Notes: generated from the letters alone by a model not told the origin. Shown: positions 27,031 to 36,682, counted from the first letter of the stretch. The stretch is 64,000 nucleotides of DNA from Marinilabilia salmonicolor (GCF_003003035.1 NZ_PVTS01000019.1:1-64000); one strand, 5' to 3'. Program-made: numbers and translations.

Positions 27031-27065
27031 AAAAACACCCGGCTATTGGTCGGGTGTTTAATCTT
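27031..27065. terminator. Bidirectional terminator
   Basis: AAACACCCG (27033-27041) and CGGGTGTTT (27051-27059), with A and T runs outside, between the convergent DUF4294 and elbB genes. Confidence 0.85.
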
Positions 27066-27073
27066 TAATTCAA

Positions 27074-27733
27074 TTAATCCAGCATCTTAAATACGGCCTT
27101 AACCACATTTTCTGCTCCTTCGGCAATCTGGGTGATTTTTGCATCCAGCATATAGCATGGAGTGGTTGCAATTTTAAGGTTTTCGTCAATAACCACTTCA
27201 CCATGTGTGGTATTCACATGTGTGGCCCCCATGGCTTGAATGGCATCAGCAGTGCCCTGATCGGAACCAATGGTCATTTTGGCCTTTCCGAATATTTTGG
27301 CCAGAATAACGGGAGAAATGCACAAGGCTCCAATGGGCTTCCCATCTTTATTGATGTCCAAAATGGCTTTTTCCACCTCTTTGTTTACAGTAGATTCAGG
27401 CCCGTCAAAAGCAAAAGAACTCAGGTTCTTTGCTGCTCCAAATCCACCCGGAAGCATCAGCGCATCAAAGTCTGCTGCATTGAACCCGCTTAAAGGTTTT
27501 ATGTTGCCCCGAGCAATGCGGGCAGACTCAATTAAGACATTGCGTTTCTCATCCATTTCATCACCCGATATGTGATTTATTACATGGTGCTGTTCCACAT
27601 CTGGAGCAAAAATTTCATATTCTGCACCGGCATTTTCAATGGCCCAAAGTGTGAAAACGGATTCATGAATCTCTGCGCCATCAAACACTCCGCAGCCTGA
27701 CAGTATTACTGCAATTCTCTTTTTTTCAGACAT
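27074..27733 (-). CDS. elbB: Isoprenoid biosynthesis glyoxalase ElbB-like
   Basis: 219 residues from ATG 27733 (MSEKKRIAVILSGCG); an earlier in-frame ATG at 27757 is less likely. DJ-1/PfpI superfamily, ElbB branch: 'VILSGCGVFDGAEIHES', 'RNVLIESARIARG', 'DALMLPGGFGAAKNLSSFAF', the nucleophile Cys in 'IGALCISPVI' and 'MTIGSDQGTADAI'. E. coli ElbB has weak glyoxalase activity and is linked genetically to isoprenoid production; the true substrate is uncertain. Cytoplasmic. Divergent from thpR. Confidence 0.93.
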   Translation of the reverse strand: MSEKKRIAVILSGCGVFDGAEIHESVFTLWAIENAGAEYEIFAPDVEQHHVINHISGDEMDEKRNVLIESARIARGNIKPLSGFNAADFDALMLPGGFGAAKNLSSFAFDGPESTVNKEVEKAILDINKDGKPIGALCISPVILAKIFGKAKMTIGSDQGTADAIQAMGATHVNTTHGEVVIDENLKIATTPCYMLDAKITQIAEGAENVVKAVFKMLD

Positions 27734-27808
27734 ATTTTTTTCTATTTTGGTGATCATCAGGAATGACTAATTTAAAATTTTTTGGTCCTTTATGCAAAGT
27801 CATTTGTT

Positions 27809-28396
27809 ATGGAAAAAATGAGGATGTTTTTAGGCATAGGGCTGGACGAAATTCCTTCGTTAAAAGATTGGATAGCTATCCTACAAAGGGAGGGGTACGG
27901 AGATCAGTTGAGATGGACCCGGCCTGCTCAATGGCACATCACGGTTAAGTTTATTGGAGATTTTTCTGTGTCAGAAATTCCGGAGCTTGCCGGAAAGCAT
28001 AGGAATGGTTTTAGCCAAAATGCGGGGGGGCAAATGGTTGTGGAAGGTGCCGGATTTTTTGGGTCGCTTCGGTCACCCAAAGTTTTGTGGGCAGGCGTGG
28101 AAAAGAGCGACTGGCTGGGTGGTTTGAATAAAATTGCGGAGAATGTTTGCCGTGAAGCAGGCATCCCGATAAGTCCAAAGGCGTTTAACCCTCATCTTAC
28201 ACTGGCCCGAATAAGAAATATTAAGAGTCCGGAGAGATTGATAAATGAAGTCGAAGCTCATGAAAACACCCGGTGGTGTCAGCAGCAGGTGCAGGAGGTT
28301 ATTTTGTACAAAAGTGAATTAACGCAGGATGGGCCTGTGTATTCGGTTTTAGACAGATTTGAATTGAAAAAAAAGGTTGATTCCCAATTGCATTGA
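27809..28396 (+). CDS. thpR: RNA 2',3'-cyclic phosphodiesterase
   Basis: 195 residues from ATG 27809. 2H phosphoesterase that opens 2',3'-cyclic phosphates of RNA. Both catalytic HxT motifs are visible: 'QWHITVKFIG' and 'FNPHLTLARI'. Full length for the family (~180-200). The 3' end of the gene forms the left arm of its own terminator. Divergent promoter region of ~75 nt shared with elbB. Confidence 0.92.
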   Translation: MEKMRMFLGIGLDEIPSLKDWIAILQREGYGDQLRWTRPAQWHITVKFIGDFSVSEIPELAGKHRNGFSQNAGGQMVVEGAGFFGSLRSPKVLWAGVEKSDWLGGLNKIAENVCREAGIPISPKAFNPHLTLARIRNIKSPERLINEVEAHENTRWCQQQVQEVILYKSELTQDGPVYSVLDRFELKKKVDSQLH

Positions 28397-28410
28397 AAAT
28401 CAACCTTTTT
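28369..28410. terminator. Terminator overlapping thpR 3' end
   Basis: AAAAAGGTTGATT inside the last codons pairs with AATCAACCTTTTT directly after the stop; the right arm supplies the T run. Confidence 0.8.
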
Positions 28411-28463
28411 ATGTTTTTTGATCGCTCTTTCCCTGTGGAAGAGATAGAACAATCGCTCTGCTT

Positions 28464-28628
28464 AGTGCCCGTCTATGAAGTCGGGAAGGTTTCTGGCTGG
28501 ATCTGTGTCTGTTCAGAAAGTGCCAGTTACAAGGCTTGCGAAGTCCGAAAATACGGAGTTTACTTTTCGTAAATGATTACTTTTCGGACAAGCGTAACGC
28601 AGTAAATGGTACTTTATGGACAGACACT
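28464..28628 (+). repeat. MITE-like element R5 (type B2)
   Basis: 165 bp. Begins AGTGCCCGTCTATGAAGTC, ends TTTATGGACAGACACT. Lacks the CCCCGATTTTTCTTCGGGG module of B1 copies. The large hairpin reads GTCCGAAAA / TTTTCGGAC, a paired change from GCCCGAAAA / TTTTCGGGC. CTTAG occurs at both edges. It ends 9 nt from the stop of the GH13 gene at 28638, in direct orientation with R6. Confidence 0.8.
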
Positions 28629-28637
28629 TAGCAGGTG

Positions 28638-30020
28638 TTATTTTACAAAAACCTTGAATTCCCAAGGTTGAAGCAACAATCCGTTCACTGGCAGTGTTGC
28701 ATCTTCACCTGAAAAATATTCTGTAAAAGTACCTTCAGGACTGTTTTCCACAAATGCGGAAACTGAACTCTCTGAAAAATTGAACAAGGCTACAACGGTG
28801 TTTTCACCTTTTTGTCTGGAGAAACAGAATAGAGATTCTGCATCATTGGTATCAATTATCTCCAGGTCACCTCCAAACTCGCCGTTCCACAAGGCGGGAT
28901 TGTCAGACTTTAACCGGGTCAGAGTCTTATAGAACTCAGTCATTTCTTCTCCACCGGTCCAGTCGATCTGATCTTTTTCAAAAAACTCGAGTTGTTTGCT
29001 GAGACCAACCTCCTGACCTGAATAAATCAAAGGCATTCCTTCCACTACAAAAGTCAGGGCAGCCATGGTTTTTGTGGCATCTCCCATTCGTTCCCAAACA
29101 GTACCGTTCCAGCTGTTTTCATCATGATTGGTGGTAAACTGCATAGGCCAGGTTCCTGAAGGATAAAGGGTGTCAATTTTCTGGAAATATTCAGCCACAT
29201 GGGTGGCATTTTGTTCGTTTTGGGCTACTTTGTTCATAATGTGATGAAAAGACCATCCGTAGTTGGCATTGAATGCGTTTTCAAGCAATGAGATCTCTTC
29301 TTCGTCTTCAGCCAGCATCCATACCGGTTTCACGGCTTCAATGGCAACCCGCGCATCTTCCCAGAAGTCCACCGGTACCATTCCGGCCACATCGCACCGA
29401 TAGCCGTCAATATTGGCTTCCTCCACCCAGAAAGTGAGCGCATCGGTCATGGCTTTACGCATCTCCTGGTTGCTGTAATCCAATCCGGCAACATCGGTCC
29501 AGTCCTCCACCGGAGCAATGATTTCACCATCTTCATTGTGCAGATACCATTCGGGGTTGGTCTCTGTCCACGGATGATCCCATGCAGTATGATTGGCCAC
29601 CCAGTCGAGAATCAGGTGCATGTCCATATCATGTGCTTTTTTCACCAGGGCTTTAAAATCTTCCATGGTTCCGAATTCCGGATTAATGGCTTTGTAATCT
29701 TTGATGGAATAATAAGATCCCAGTGTTCCTTTTCTGTTCTTTTCACCAATGGGATGAACCGGCATCAGCCAGAGAATGTCAACACCCAGTTCTTTAAGGC
29801 GGGGAAGATGTTCTGCAAAGGCATTGAAGGTTCCTTCTTCGGTGTATTGACGAATGTTTACTTCATAAATCACGGCATCCTTGCTCCACTCGGGAAGTGG
29901 GCTGTTGCTGCTATATTCGTGGGAAGCCTCCTGTGAGGAGTCTTTTTGAGAAGCGTTCTGACAGGATGAAATCAGAAACAGAACGGCCAATAAAAGGCTG
30001 ATGGTTTTTAAATTTTGCAT
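28638..30020 (-). CDS. GH13 alpha-amylase family lipoprotein
   Basis: 460 residues. Lipobox 'LFLISSC', Ser-rich linker, then a GH13 barrel. Catalytic residues: nucleophile Asp in 'GYRCDVAG', acid Glu in 'VWMLAEDEEE', transition-state Asp in 'TTNHDENS'; the first conserved region is 'LDWVANHTAWDH'. A short C-terminal beta domain follows. It should sit on the outer or periplasmic face of a membrane and trim maltooligosaccharides. Last gene of the minus-strand maltose operon; 216 nt separate it from the SusA-like gene. Element R5 follows directly. Confidence 0.9.
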   Translation of the reverse strand: MQNLKTISLLLAVLFLISSCQNASQKDSSQEASHEYSSNSPLPEWSKDAVIYEVNIRQYTEEGTFNAFAEHLPRLKELGVDILWLMPVHPIGEKNRKGTLGSYYSIKDYKAINPEFGTMEDFKALVKKAHDMDMHLILDWVANHTAWDHPWTETNPEWYLHNEDGEIIAPVEDWTDVAGLDYSNQEMRKAMTDALTFWVEEANIDGYRCDVAGMVPVDFWEDARVAIEAVKPVWMLAEDEEEISLLENAFNANYGWSFHHIMNKVAQNEQNATHVAEYFQKIDTLYPSGTWPMQFTTNHDENSWNGTVWERMGDATKTMAALTFVVEGMPLIYSGQEVGLSKQLEFFEKDQIDWTGGEEMTEFYKTLTRLKSDNPALWNGEFGGDLEIIDTNDAESLFCFSRQKGENTVVALFNFSESSVSAFVENSPEGTFTEYFSGEDATLPVNGLLLQPWEFKVFVK

Positions 30021-30158
30021 ATTATTGATGTATAAGGCATGTTTAATTATTATGAATGTGGTAGCTTCGTTTTTGGATGAAGACGAAGCCCCACATTCAC
30101 AAATTACAGGGATTTAATAAAAAACCGGAATAAAACAACCGGAAAATACTTTGTGAAA

Positions 30159-30190
30159 GCAACAGAAAGACTTGTCAGCCTCTCTGTTGC
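30159..30190 (-). terminator. Intercistronic hairpin in maltose operon
   Basis: GCAACAGA and TCTGTTGC pair around a loop of about 14 nt; only a weak T run follows on the minus strand. More likely a processing or partial-termination site between the two GH13 genes than a full stop. Confidence 0.4.
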
Positions 30191-30236
30191 GGTGTTTCAC
30201 GGAACAGATATTAACCTGGTTTTTAAAACAGTCAGG

Positions 30237-32102
30237 CTAATTTAATTCAATAATTCTTGCTGATTTGGCAGGTACTTCGAAATTGTCAAAACTTACTGCC
30301 TTACCTGTTATGATGTCTTTCCCTTCAGAATATTTTGAAAGGATTTCGTTGAAGCGGTCGCCATTTACAGTCCGGTTCTCGTCATTGGAATTGTTGAGCA
30401 GCACCATCACTGCCTGATCATCCAAATATCTGAAATAGACATAAACATTGTTTTCCGGAACAAAATGAAGCGTTTTTCCATGATGAATGGCTTCACTGTT
30501 TTTGCGATAGTTCAGAATTTTGGTCAGATAATCGAGGATTTCGTTCTGATCATCTGTCCGTCCTTCGCGCGTAAATGCGTTCACTTCATCGCCTTCCCAT
30601 CCTCCGGGAAAATCATGACGAATATGTGCATGACCTTCGTAACCGTTGCCGTCCATCAGCAGTTCTGTGCCATAATACCATTGTGGGATTCCCCGAACGG
30701 TGGCAAAAAAGGCGGTGACCATCTTCATACTTCTGAGATCGTTGTTCAGAACATTGTATATGCGTCCTACGTCATGATTTTCAGGGAACACCATCAGGTT
30801 GTTGATATCGGGGTACAGGTGGTCGTTGGCCAGGACATCGTACAATCGCATGAGTCCGTCGCTCCAGCCTCCTCCTTTTTCGTTGAAGGCAACATGCATG
30901 GCATCCATCAGGGGAAAGTCCATGATGCTTTTGAGGTGGGAATTAAAACCGTCGCTATTGGGAAAATCTTTTTGCCAGTAGCAAAGTTTGGCAGCTTCAC
31001 CAATCCATGCTTCTCCCACAATATTGAAATTGGGATATTCCAGGTTGATGCGTTTGTTCCATTCTGCCATTCCATGCTTATCGGGATAGGGATAAGTGTC
31101 CTGACGGATGCCCTGCAGGCCGGCGTATTCTATCCACCAAATGCTGTTCTGAATCAGGTAATTGAGCATTAAGTCGTTTCTCAGATTCAGGTCGGGCATA
31201 GATGTGTCAAACCATCCTTCGGTAGCCAGTTTAACGTCGGCTTTTGAAGCATTGGGGTCGGAAATGGTTGACAGTCTGTAGTTTGATCTTACAAAACTAT
31301 CGTAGTTGATCCAGTCATCCGACGGCAAATCTTCCATCCACCAGTGTTTGCTTCCACAATGGTTGAAAATCATATCCTTGATGACTTTGAGCCCTTTTTC
31401 GTTGGCTTTCTCAACCAGCTGGCGGTACTCTTCATTTGTCCCGTAGCGCGCATCTATTTTGTAATAGTTGGTGGTGGCATATCCATGGTAAGATGATTCG
31501 GGTTGGTCATTTTCCAGCACCGGATTAAGCCAGATGGCAGTGAAGCCCATATCTGCAATATAATCCAGGTGGTCCATGATTCCCTGAAGGTCACCTCCGT
31601 GACGGCCATAAGGTGCCTCGCGGTCTGCTTCTTCGAGCATTCCGGCAACATTGTCATTTTCGGGGTTGCCATTGGCAAAACGATCGGGCATCAGCAGGTA
31701 AACCGCATCGGCGCTTGTGAATCCCTGACGAAGAGCCGAGCCTTTTTCCCGTTCGTTCAACTCCAGGACCATGGTTTTTCTGATCTTTTTACCATCAGAA
31801 AAATTTAGTTCCACCTTACCCGGTTTGGCATCTTCATCGATCAGTAGATCTATAAACAGGTAGTTGGGGTTTTCAACGGCAGTGATCCGTTCAATGGAAA
31901 CTCCCTTGTAATCGACCTGTGGGCGCAGGTGAGCAATGTCCTTGCTGTAGGCCATTAATTGAACAACAGGATTTTTGAATCCTATCCACCAGGAGGATGG
32001 CTCGAGACGGTCTTTTACCTCTGATTTTGCCATGGCAGGAATGGATCCGGCCAGAATGAGAACGGCAAAAAGCAGGGTGGTTACTCTGTTTTTATTAAGC
32101 AT
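30237..32102 (-). CDS. susA: SusA-like periplasmic neopullulanase/alpha-amylase (GH13)
   Basis: 621 residues from ATG 32102; the start overlaps the end of the GH65 gene by 8 nt. Signal peptide to about residue 28 (SIPAMAKS). An N-terminal beta domain (~30-130) precedes the barrel: 'DMIFNHCGSKHWW' (region I), 'GIRQDTYPYPDKHG' (nucleophile Asp in an unusual IRQDTY context, as in SusA), 'NIVGEAWIG' (acid Glu) and 'VFPENHDVGR' (Asp). The C-terminal beta domain ends at RIIELN. SusA-type enzymes degrade imported maltooligosaccharides in the periplasm. Translationally coupled to GH65 by overlap. Confidence 0.93.
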   Translation of the reverse strand: MLNKNRVTTLLFAVLILAGSIPAMAKSEVKDRLEPSSWWIGFKNPVVQLMAYSKDIAHLRPQVDYKGVSIERITAVENPNYLFIDLLIDEDAKPGKVELNFSDGKKIRKTMVLELNEREKGSALRQGFTSADAVYLLMPDRFANGNPENDNVAGMLEEADREAPYGRHGGDLQGIMDHLDYIADMGFTAIWLNPVLENDQPESSYHGYATTNYYKIDARYGTNEEYRQLVEKANEKGLKVIKDMIFNHCGSKHWWMEDLPSDDWINYDSFVRSNYRLSTISDPNASKADVKLATEGWFDTSMPDLNLRNDLMLNYLIQNSIWWIEYAGLQGIRQDTYPYPDKHGMAEWNKRINLEYPNFNIVGEAWIGEAAKLCYWQKDFPNSDGFNSHLKSIMDFPLMDAMHVAFNEKGGGWSDGLMRLYDVLANDHLYPDINNLMVFPENHDVGRIYNVLNNDLRSMKMVTAFFATVRGIPQWYYGTELLMDGNGYEGHAHIRHDFPGGWEGDEVNAFTREGRTDDQNEILDYLTKILNYRKNSEAIHHGKTLHFVPENNVYVYFRYLDDQAVMVLLNNSNDENRTVNGDRFNEILSKYSEGKDIITGKAVSFDNFEVPAKSARIIELN

Positions 32103-34416
32103 GATAATTGACATTTATTGGTTCTTTGATTGATTTTCCGGGGGCCAGGGAAATCTCATTTCCGTATAGGATCAGGGAAATTTTCTCATCGGCATGCGAA
32201 CAAATTTCCACGTCCTCCTGAGTTACTTTTACCTCAAGGTTCTTTTCGTGGAAACGAATTTTGAAGGCATACTCTTTCCATTGTCCGGGAATGATGGGGG
32301 AGAGACGTAATTTACCATCTTTGTAAACGCGTTTCCCGCCAAATCCTTCAACGATTGACATCCAGGTTCCTGCCATACTGGTGATGTGGAGGCCTTCATG
32401 TACTTCATGGTTGTAGTCATCAATGTCCAGACGACTGGTCCTCAGATACATTTGGTAAGCCTTCTCCAGATTGCCAATACGGGCCGCTAAAATATTGTGG
32501 ACGCATGGGGAGAGGGACGATTCATGAAGGGTTCGTGGTTCATAGAACGCAAAGTTCCTGCGAATTGTTTCAGTATCCAATTCTTCCTCGAACAGATAAA
32601 TTCCCTGAAGTGTATCGGCCTGTTTGATGAAACAGGAGCGAAGGATGCGATCCCACGACCAGTGCTGGTTGATAGGGCGAACAGAAGGACTTAATTCATC
32701 GGCGGTAATCTGTTCCTTATCCAGATACCCGTCCTGCTGAAGAAAAACTTCCTGATCTTTGCTGTAAGGAAGATGCAGGTTGGTAGCCACAGATTTCCAC
32801 ACGCTGGTTTCAGTGGCGGTGTCCAGATTTACCTTTTCGGTAATTTCGTCAAATCTTTCAGGATGATTTCTTCGCACAATGTCAATTGCTTCACGTGCGT
32901 AATTGAGACACCATTGTGCAATCTTATTGGTGTACCAGTTATTGTTGACGTTGTTTTCATATTCATTTGGACCGGTTACCCCCAGAATGACAAATTTCTT
33001 TTTGTCGTGTGAGAAGGTGGCACGCTGACTCCAGAAGCGGGCAATGCCAATCAATACTTCCAATCCGTATTCTGAAAGATATTTGATATCTCCGGTGTGA
33101 CGGATGTAGTTGTAGATGGCAAATGCAATGGCACCGTTGCGGTGAATTTCTTCAAATGTGATTTCCCATTCGTTGTGGCACTCTTCTCCGTTGATGGTAA
33201 CCATTGGGTAGAGTGCAGCGCCATTGGTAAATCCCAGTTTTTCGGCATTCTCAATGGCCTTTTGGAGATGTTTGTAGCGGTAAACCAACAGGTTGCGAAC
33301 AACTTTCTGAGGGGCGGTCATCAGGAAGAAAGGAATGCCGTAGGCCTCAGTATCCCAGTAAGTTGTACCGCCGTACTTTTCGCCGGTAAAACCTTTGGGC
33401 CCAACATTCAGTCGTTCATCCTCGCCGGTGTAGGTTTGATTGAGGTGAAAAATATTGAAACGAATTCCCTGTTGTGCGGCCACATCTCCCTTAATTTTGA
33501 TGTCACCCAGGTTCCAGATGTTTTCCCAGTGTTGTTTTTGTTCTTCCAGGAGTGTTTTAAATCCCAGAAGTCTGGCTTCAGAAGCTTGTTTCTTGGCTGC
33601 AGCGGTCAATTCTTCCGGCTTATGATTGAGTGAACTGCAAACACCTACATATTTAATAAGGGTAATTGTTTGGTTTTTGTCAGCTTTTATGGTGATGTGG
33701 TTACCTGCGAAGGTTTCGTTTTTCACCGTCTGAATGTCGAAATTGTCAATTCCGGAAATTTCCGTCTCCATGGCAAAGGCTACCTGGAAATCAGATTTTT
33801 TGGTTTGTGAAAGAAGAGACCCCTTGCCTTCATCGACATCTGTTTTCAGAATGTTCCAGAATTTTTCATCGTAATTGCTGTCTTCATTTTCCACATCCCC
33901 GTCGATGTATGGGGAGAAAATGATTTTACAATCTTTTTCGGGAGTTACTGAGTATTTGACAACACCCGTTTCATTGCGGGTCATGCTAAGAAATCGTTCG
34001 GATTTGACCGAAAGAGTGTTCCCGTTTTTGAGTGTTACCCTGAACGACCGGCTTAATACGCCTGACCGCATATCGAGAATGCGGCGAAAATCTTCTACTT
34101 TGTCTGCCTTGAAAAGATCCAGTGTTTCACCATCGATGTTTACATCAATACCAATCCAGTTGGGAGCATTCAATACTTTGGCAAAGTATTCGGGGTATCC
34201 GTTTTTCCACCAGCCCACACGGGTTTTATCCGGATAATAGACACCGGCAACATAGCTGCCCTGAAGAGTGGGACCGCTCCATGCTTCCTCAAAGTTTGCA
34301 CGCTGTCCCATCTGGCCGTTTCCAAGGCTGAAAATACTTTCGGATGCTTTATGGTGATCAGGACTGAAGCCTTCTTCTATTATTCGCCACTCATCCTGCT
34401 TCAAATATTGTCTCAT
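32095..34416 (-). CDS. GH65 maltose phosphorylase
   Basis: 773 residues, the usual GH65 length. Phosphorolyses maltose to glucose and beta-glucose 1-phosphate. N-terminal beta-sandwich (~1-270), (alpha/alpha)6 barrel with the general acid Glu in 'EECHNEWEITFEEIHRNGAIA', 'GVTGPNEYENNVNNNWYTN' and 'QHWSWDRILRSCFIKQADTL', and a C-terminal jelly roll. No signal peptide, so cytoplasmic. pgmB upstream uses its product, which favours maltose over kojibiose or trehalose as substrate, although these GH65 types are hard to separate. 268 nt from pgmB, of which 163 are element R6. Confidence 0.92.
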   Translation of the reverse strand: MRQYLKQDEWRIIEEGFSPDHHKASESIFSLGNGQMGQRANFEEAWSGPTLQGSYVAGVYYPDKTRVGWWKNGYPEYFAKVLNAPNWIGIDVNIDGETLDLFKADKVEDFRRILDMRSGVLSRSFRVTLKNGNTLSVKSERFLSMTRNETGVVKYSVTPEKDCKIIFSPYIDGDVENEDSNYDEKFWNILKTDVDEGKGSLLSQTKKSDFQVAFAMETEISGIDNFDIQTVKNETFAGNHITIKADKNQTITLIKYVGVCSSLNHKPEELTAAAKKQASEARLLGFKTLLEEQKQHWENIWNLGDIKIKGDVAAQQGIRFNIFHLNQTYTGEDERLNVGPKGFTGEKYGGTTYWDTEAYGIPFFLMTAPQKVVRNLLVYRYKHLQKAIENAEKLGFTNGAALYPMVTINGEECHNEWEITFEEIHRNGAIAFAIYNYIRHTGDIKYLSEYGLEVLIGIARFWSQRATFSHDKKKFVILGVTGPNEYENNVNNNWYTNKIAQWCLNYAREAIDIVRRNHPERFDEITEKVNLDTATETSVWKSVATNLHLPYSKDQEVFLQQDGYLDKEQITADELSPSVRPINQHWSWDRILRSCFIKQADTLQGIYLFEEELDTETIRRNFAFYEPRTLHESSLSPCVHNILAARIGNLEKAYQMYLRTSRLDIDDYNHEVHEGLHITSMAGTWMSIVEGFGGKRVYKDGKLRLSPIIPGQWKEYAFKIRFHEKNLEVKVTQEDVEICSHADEKISLILYGNEISLAPGKSIKEPINVNYHA

Positions 34417-34519
34417 TTTCGTTCTTGTTAAGTGATTGTCAAAAGCGGTGTTGTTTAAAAATCCATCTTTGTGTTGATTGATTTTCGCCTTTGCGGGTAA
34501 TCAATTATATGCTAATTAG

Positions 34520-34682
34520 AGTCTGTCTATAAACTAAGCAAAGTCTGTATTTAGTCATGTGTCTGGTCAGAAAGTGCCAGTTGCAAGGCTTGCGAAGTCC
34601 GAAAATACGGAGTTTACTCATCGTAAATGAGTAATTTTCGGACGAGCGTAACGCAGCAAATGGTACTTTATGAACAGACACT
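34520..34682 (+). repeat. MITE-like element R6 (type B2)
   Basis: 163 bp. Begins AGTCTGTCTATAAACTAAGC, ends TTTATGAACAGACACT. Flanked by the direct repeat AATTAG (34514-34519, 34683-34688), extendable to the 10-bp CTAATTAGAG (34512-34521 and 34681-34690). Inner hairpin TTACTCAT / ATGAGTAA, outer arms GTCCGAAAA / TTTTCGGAC. It ends 2 nt from the TAA stop of pgmB and lies inside the maltose operon. Confidence 0.85.
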
Positions 34683-34684
34683 AA

Positions 34685-35329
34685 TTAGAGCTTTGATAAT
34701 TTATCAAAGTTCATCTCATGTAATCCGGAAACCACCAGGTGAGCTTTGCCCAATACATCGGGTGTTCCTATGCCCACACATTTCATTCCTCCGGCAAGGG
34801 CTGCTTCCACGCCTGCCTCTGCATCTTCAAATACGACGCATTCGCCGGGCAGGACATTCAGCTCTTCAGCTCCTTTCAGGAACACTTCAGGATCGGGTTT
34901 GGCTTTGCTTACTTTGGTGCCGTCAACCACAGCATCAAACCAGTCGGTAAGTTGCAACCGGTCCAGTATGGTCATGGCATTTTTACTGGCTGATCCGAGG
35001 GCTATTTTTATATTGTTCTCCTTGAGTTCTTTGATGAATTCTGTAGCTCCCGGCAGAATCTCATCCGGTTTCATTTGCGTGATAAAAGATCGGTAATGAT
35101 CATTCTTCCGGGTTGCCAGTTCCTCTTTTTTCTCTTGCTCCATCTCTATGTTGCCTATCTCCAGAAGAATGTCGAGCGATCTCATCCTGCTCACGCCCTT
35201 CAGACGTTCATTGTCTTTTTCGGTAAACTCAAATCCCAGTTCTTCTGCCAGGGCTTTCCAGGCAATAAAATGATAGCGTGCAGTATCTACAATCACACCG
35301 TCCAAATCGAATAAACAAGCTTTTATCAT
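34685..35329 (-). CDS. pgmB: Beta-phosphoglucomutase
   Basis: 214 residues. HAD enzyme turning beta-glucose 1-phosphate into glucose 6-phosphate. 'FDLDGVIVDTARYHFIAWKALA' has the nucleophile and acid Asp pair and the cap-domain His; 'LKGVSRMRSL' is the substrate loop; 'IALGSASKNA', 'KAKPDPEVFL' and 'CVVFEDAEAGVEAA' complete HAD motifs II-IV. The gene starts 3 nt behind the permease and feeds from GH65 downstream: a standard maltose-phosphorylase unit. The stop TAA lies within the target duplication of element R6. Confidence 0.96.
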   Translation of the reverse strand: MIKACLFDLDGVIVDTARYHFIAWKALAEELGFEFTEKDNERLKGVSRMRSLDILLEIGNIEMEQEKKEELATRKNDHYRSFITQMKPDEILPGATEFIKELKENNIKIALGSASKNAMTILDRLQLTDWFDAVVDGTKVSKAKPDPEVFLKGAEELNVLPGECVVFEDAEAGVEAALAGGMKCVGIGTPDVLGKAHLVVSGLHEMNFDKLSKL

Positions 35330-35332
35330 GGC

Positions 35333-36682
35333 TTAATTTTCTTTATCTTCAACAAAATAGACTGCACCGGCTGCGATTAATAAGCTGACACCGGCAATAA
35401 TTAATGCGTAAATGGCCTGAGAATTGAATAGGCTCTTTAATAAGGGGCCGCTGGCCAATCCGTTTACAATTTGCGGAATGGTGATAAAAAAGTTAAAGAG
35501 GCCCATATATATGCCCATCTTTTTGGCCGGTAGAGCTCCGGATAAGATTGCGTAGGGCATTGAAAGAATACTTGCCCATGCGACTCCAACACCAATCATT
35601 GGTATTATAAGCATGTCAGGATCTTTCACAAAATAGATGGAGATGAGTGCTGCAGCACCGATGAGGAGTGAAAGTGCATGGGTTGCTTTTCGGCTGGTTG
35701 CTTTGGCTATAAAGGGCAGCAAAAGTGCGTAAAGGGCAGCAACTCCGTTGTAAACACCGAACAGCACTCCGACCCAGTTTCCAGCATCGTTGTACATCTC
35801 TGAGCTGGTATCACTTACCGGAAGGTTGTAAACATGTTGTGCAATAGCCGGGGTGGTATAAACCCACATTCCGAAAAGTGCCAGCCATGAGAAAAACTGA
35901 ACGACTCCCAGTTGTTTCATGGTGCTGGGCATCGCCGCAAAATCTTTCATGATCTGAACAAAGCCATTCTCTTTTTTTATGACTTCAGTTGCAGGGTTGA
36001 TTTCTGTATCTTCTCCCGTATATTCTTCCAGTTCTTTCGGAGAATATTCCTTGGTGGTTATTACTGTCCATATAATGGTTACAATTAATACTGCAGCTCC
36101 AATGTAAAAGGAGAATATGACATTGTCGGGTACACTTCCGGCAGGAGCGGTCTTTGATATATTAAACCATTCGGCCAGTGCGTAGGTAATCCAGGAACCT
36201 ACTACTGCACCAATACCGATGAGTGTTGATTGCACCGAAAATCCCATGGTTCGCTGGTCCAGGGGTAACTTGTCGGCTACCAGTGCCCTGAAAGGTTCCA
36301 TGGAGATGTTAATGGAAGCATCCATGATCATCAACATACCTGCTCCCACAAACATGGGTGGAATGATGGATGCCAGAATTTCCGCATTGGGCATGAAAAT
36401 TAGTGCCAGAGCGGCAAAGATGGCTCCAAACAGGAAATAGGGGCGTCTGCGACCCAGTTTTGTCCAGGTCTTGTCGCTGTAATGCCCTACAATGGGTTGA
36501 ATGAGCATCCCGGTGATGGGTGCTGCCAGCCAAAACCATCCCAGGTGTTCTATATCGGCACCAAAGGTCTGTAATATGCGGCTGGCATTGGCATTTTGGA
36601 GTGCAAATCCAAACTGGATTCCCAGAAAGCCAATGCTCATATTCCATATCTGGGCTTTTGATAATCGAGGTAACTTCTTCAT
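35333..36682 (-). CDS. MFS maltose/maltooligosaccharide permease
   Basis: 449 residues with about 12 membrane segments. N-terminal 'LSKAQIWNMSIGFLGIQFGFALQNANASRILQTFGADIE' and 'PIVGHYSDKTWTKLGRRRPYFLFGAI' (the loop 2-3 MFS motif) match the GPH/SLC45-like sugar transporters found with GH65 and pgmB in Bacteroidota. Imports maltose across the inner membrane, presumably with a proton. A charged central loop at ~residues 215-245 joins the halves. First gene of the operon permease-pgmB-GH65-susA-GH13. Confidence 0.92.
   Translation of the reverse strand: MKKLPRLSKAQIWNMSIGFLGIQFGFALQNANASRILQTFGADIEHLGWFWLAAPITGMLIQPIVGHYSDKTWTKLGRRRPYFLFGAIFAALALIFMPNAEILASIIPPMFVGAGMLMIMDASINISMEPFRALVADKLPLDQRTMGFSVQSTLIGIGAVVGSWITYALAEWFNISKTAPAGSVPDNVIFSFYIGAAVLIVTIIWTVITTKEYSPKELEEYTGEDTEINPATEVIKKENGFVQIMKDFAAMPSTMKQLGVVQFFSWLALFGMWVYTTPAIAQHVYNLPVSDTSSEMYNDAGNWVGVLFGVYNGVAALYALLLPFIAKATSRKATHALSLLIGAAALISIYFVKDPDMLIIPMIGVGVAWASILSMPYAILSGALPAKKMGIYMGLFNFFITIPQIVNGLASGPLLKSLFNSQAIYALIIAGVSLLIAAGAVYFVEDKEN

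Noticed and set aside
30465-31172. 235-codon plus-strand open frame
   Set aside because: Antisense to the SusA-like GH13 gene, whose catalytic motifs are complete.
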